From: an uncultured delta proteobacterium
Lineage (GTDB): Bacteria > Myxococcota_A > Bradymonadia > REDH01
Length of the DNA stretch: 5,043 nucleotides
NCBI GenBank assembly: GCA_903873545.1
Contig: CAIQPA010000085.1
Coordinates: forward strand, 1-5,043
Reading direction: 5' to 3'
The translations under genes were made by a program, and so were the position numbers. Below, one piece after another: positions 4,822-5,043 of the stretch (position 1 is its first letter; the number at the start of each line of letters is the position of its first letter). Under the pieces are notes generated by a model. It made no database searches. It was given only the letters and a program-made list of their open reading frames with translations, and was not told where the DNA came from.

Positions 4822-5043
4822 ATGCAATCGTCGAACCATAGGCTCCTCGGGCTCTGGTCGCTGCTCTTCACCCTCGTGTGGGCTGGCTGCGCCACCGCCG
4901 AGATGGAGCAGCCCACGCTGCCCGCCGTGATGGCCCCTGCGCGCCCCGAACCGGCTGCGCCAACGGTCGCCATCGCGCGGCACGACCTCCCCGCATCGCA
5001 GGTGACCGCCACGGTCGGTCCGGCTGCGGCAGTTGTTAGCTCC
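4822..5043 (+). CDS. Putative lipoprotein, partial (C-terminus beyond window)
   Basis: The frame is open from the ATG at 4822 to the right edge, 74 residues without a stop. AGGGG (4810-4814) lies 7 nt upstream, the clearest ribosome site in the window. The start (MQSSNHRLLGLWSLLFTLVWAGC) has a basic residue, a hydrophobic run and a lipobox-like W-A-G-C, so Cys23 is the likely lipidation site; Trp at -3 is unusual, where Leu, Val or Ile is the rule. What follows is Ala/Pro/Thr/Val-rich, a tether typical of envelope lipoproteins before a folded domain that lies outside the window. It follows the methyltransferase by 59 bp and may be the fifth gene of the same operon or start its own unit. The visible part is too short to name a family. 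Confidence 0.75.
   Translation, partial: MQSSNHRLLGLWSLLFTLVWAGCATAEMEQPTLPAVMAPARPEPAAPTVAIARHDLPASQVTATVGPAAAVVSS

Overview
This GC-rich window (roughly two-thirds G+C by eye, strong third-position GC) is fully bacterial and densely coding. Predicted outer-membrane-type lipoproteins, GTG starts, start/stop overlaps and two large secreted SGNH hydrolases fit a Gram-negative, delta-proteobacterial or Myxococcota-like genome. That assignment is inferred from style and gene content, since no rRNA or marker gene is present. There are no tRNAs, rRNAs, insertion sequences, CRISPR arrays or phage genes.

Left half (1-2139), minus strand: a two-gene unit of related secreted SGNH/GDSL-type hydrolases. 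The first (490-2139, 549 aa, GTG start) has an N-terminal signal or anchor, a roughly 95-residue Pro/Ala/Glu/Ser/Gly linker and a complete SGNH catalytic set. The second (493 down to 1, cut by the window edge) is a lipoprotein with the same extended GDS block. The two overlap by ATGA, so they are probably translationally coupled. They may modify or de-modify a cell-envelope polysaccharide or peptidoglycan by adding or removing acyl groups, but no substrate can be read from the sequence.

Centre (2140-2371): a 232-bp divergent intergenic region. Both strands carry a TTGA-type -35 followed after exactly 17 bp by the same hexamer CTAGGA. An 11-bp tandem repeat and a 12-bp palindrome lie in the same space.

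Right half (2372-5043), plus strand: a tight set of four genes and a fifth cut by the right edge. In order they are a 165-aa uncharacterised soluble protein, a 276-aa lipoprotein, a 145-aa uncharacterised soluble protein, a 213-aa class I SAM-dependent methyltransferase and the start of another lipoprotein. Junctions are a 14-bp overlap, a 3-bp gap, a 7-bp overlap and a 59-bp gap. The first four look like one operon. Only the methyltransferase has a recognisable biochemical activity, and the joint role of the set is unknown.
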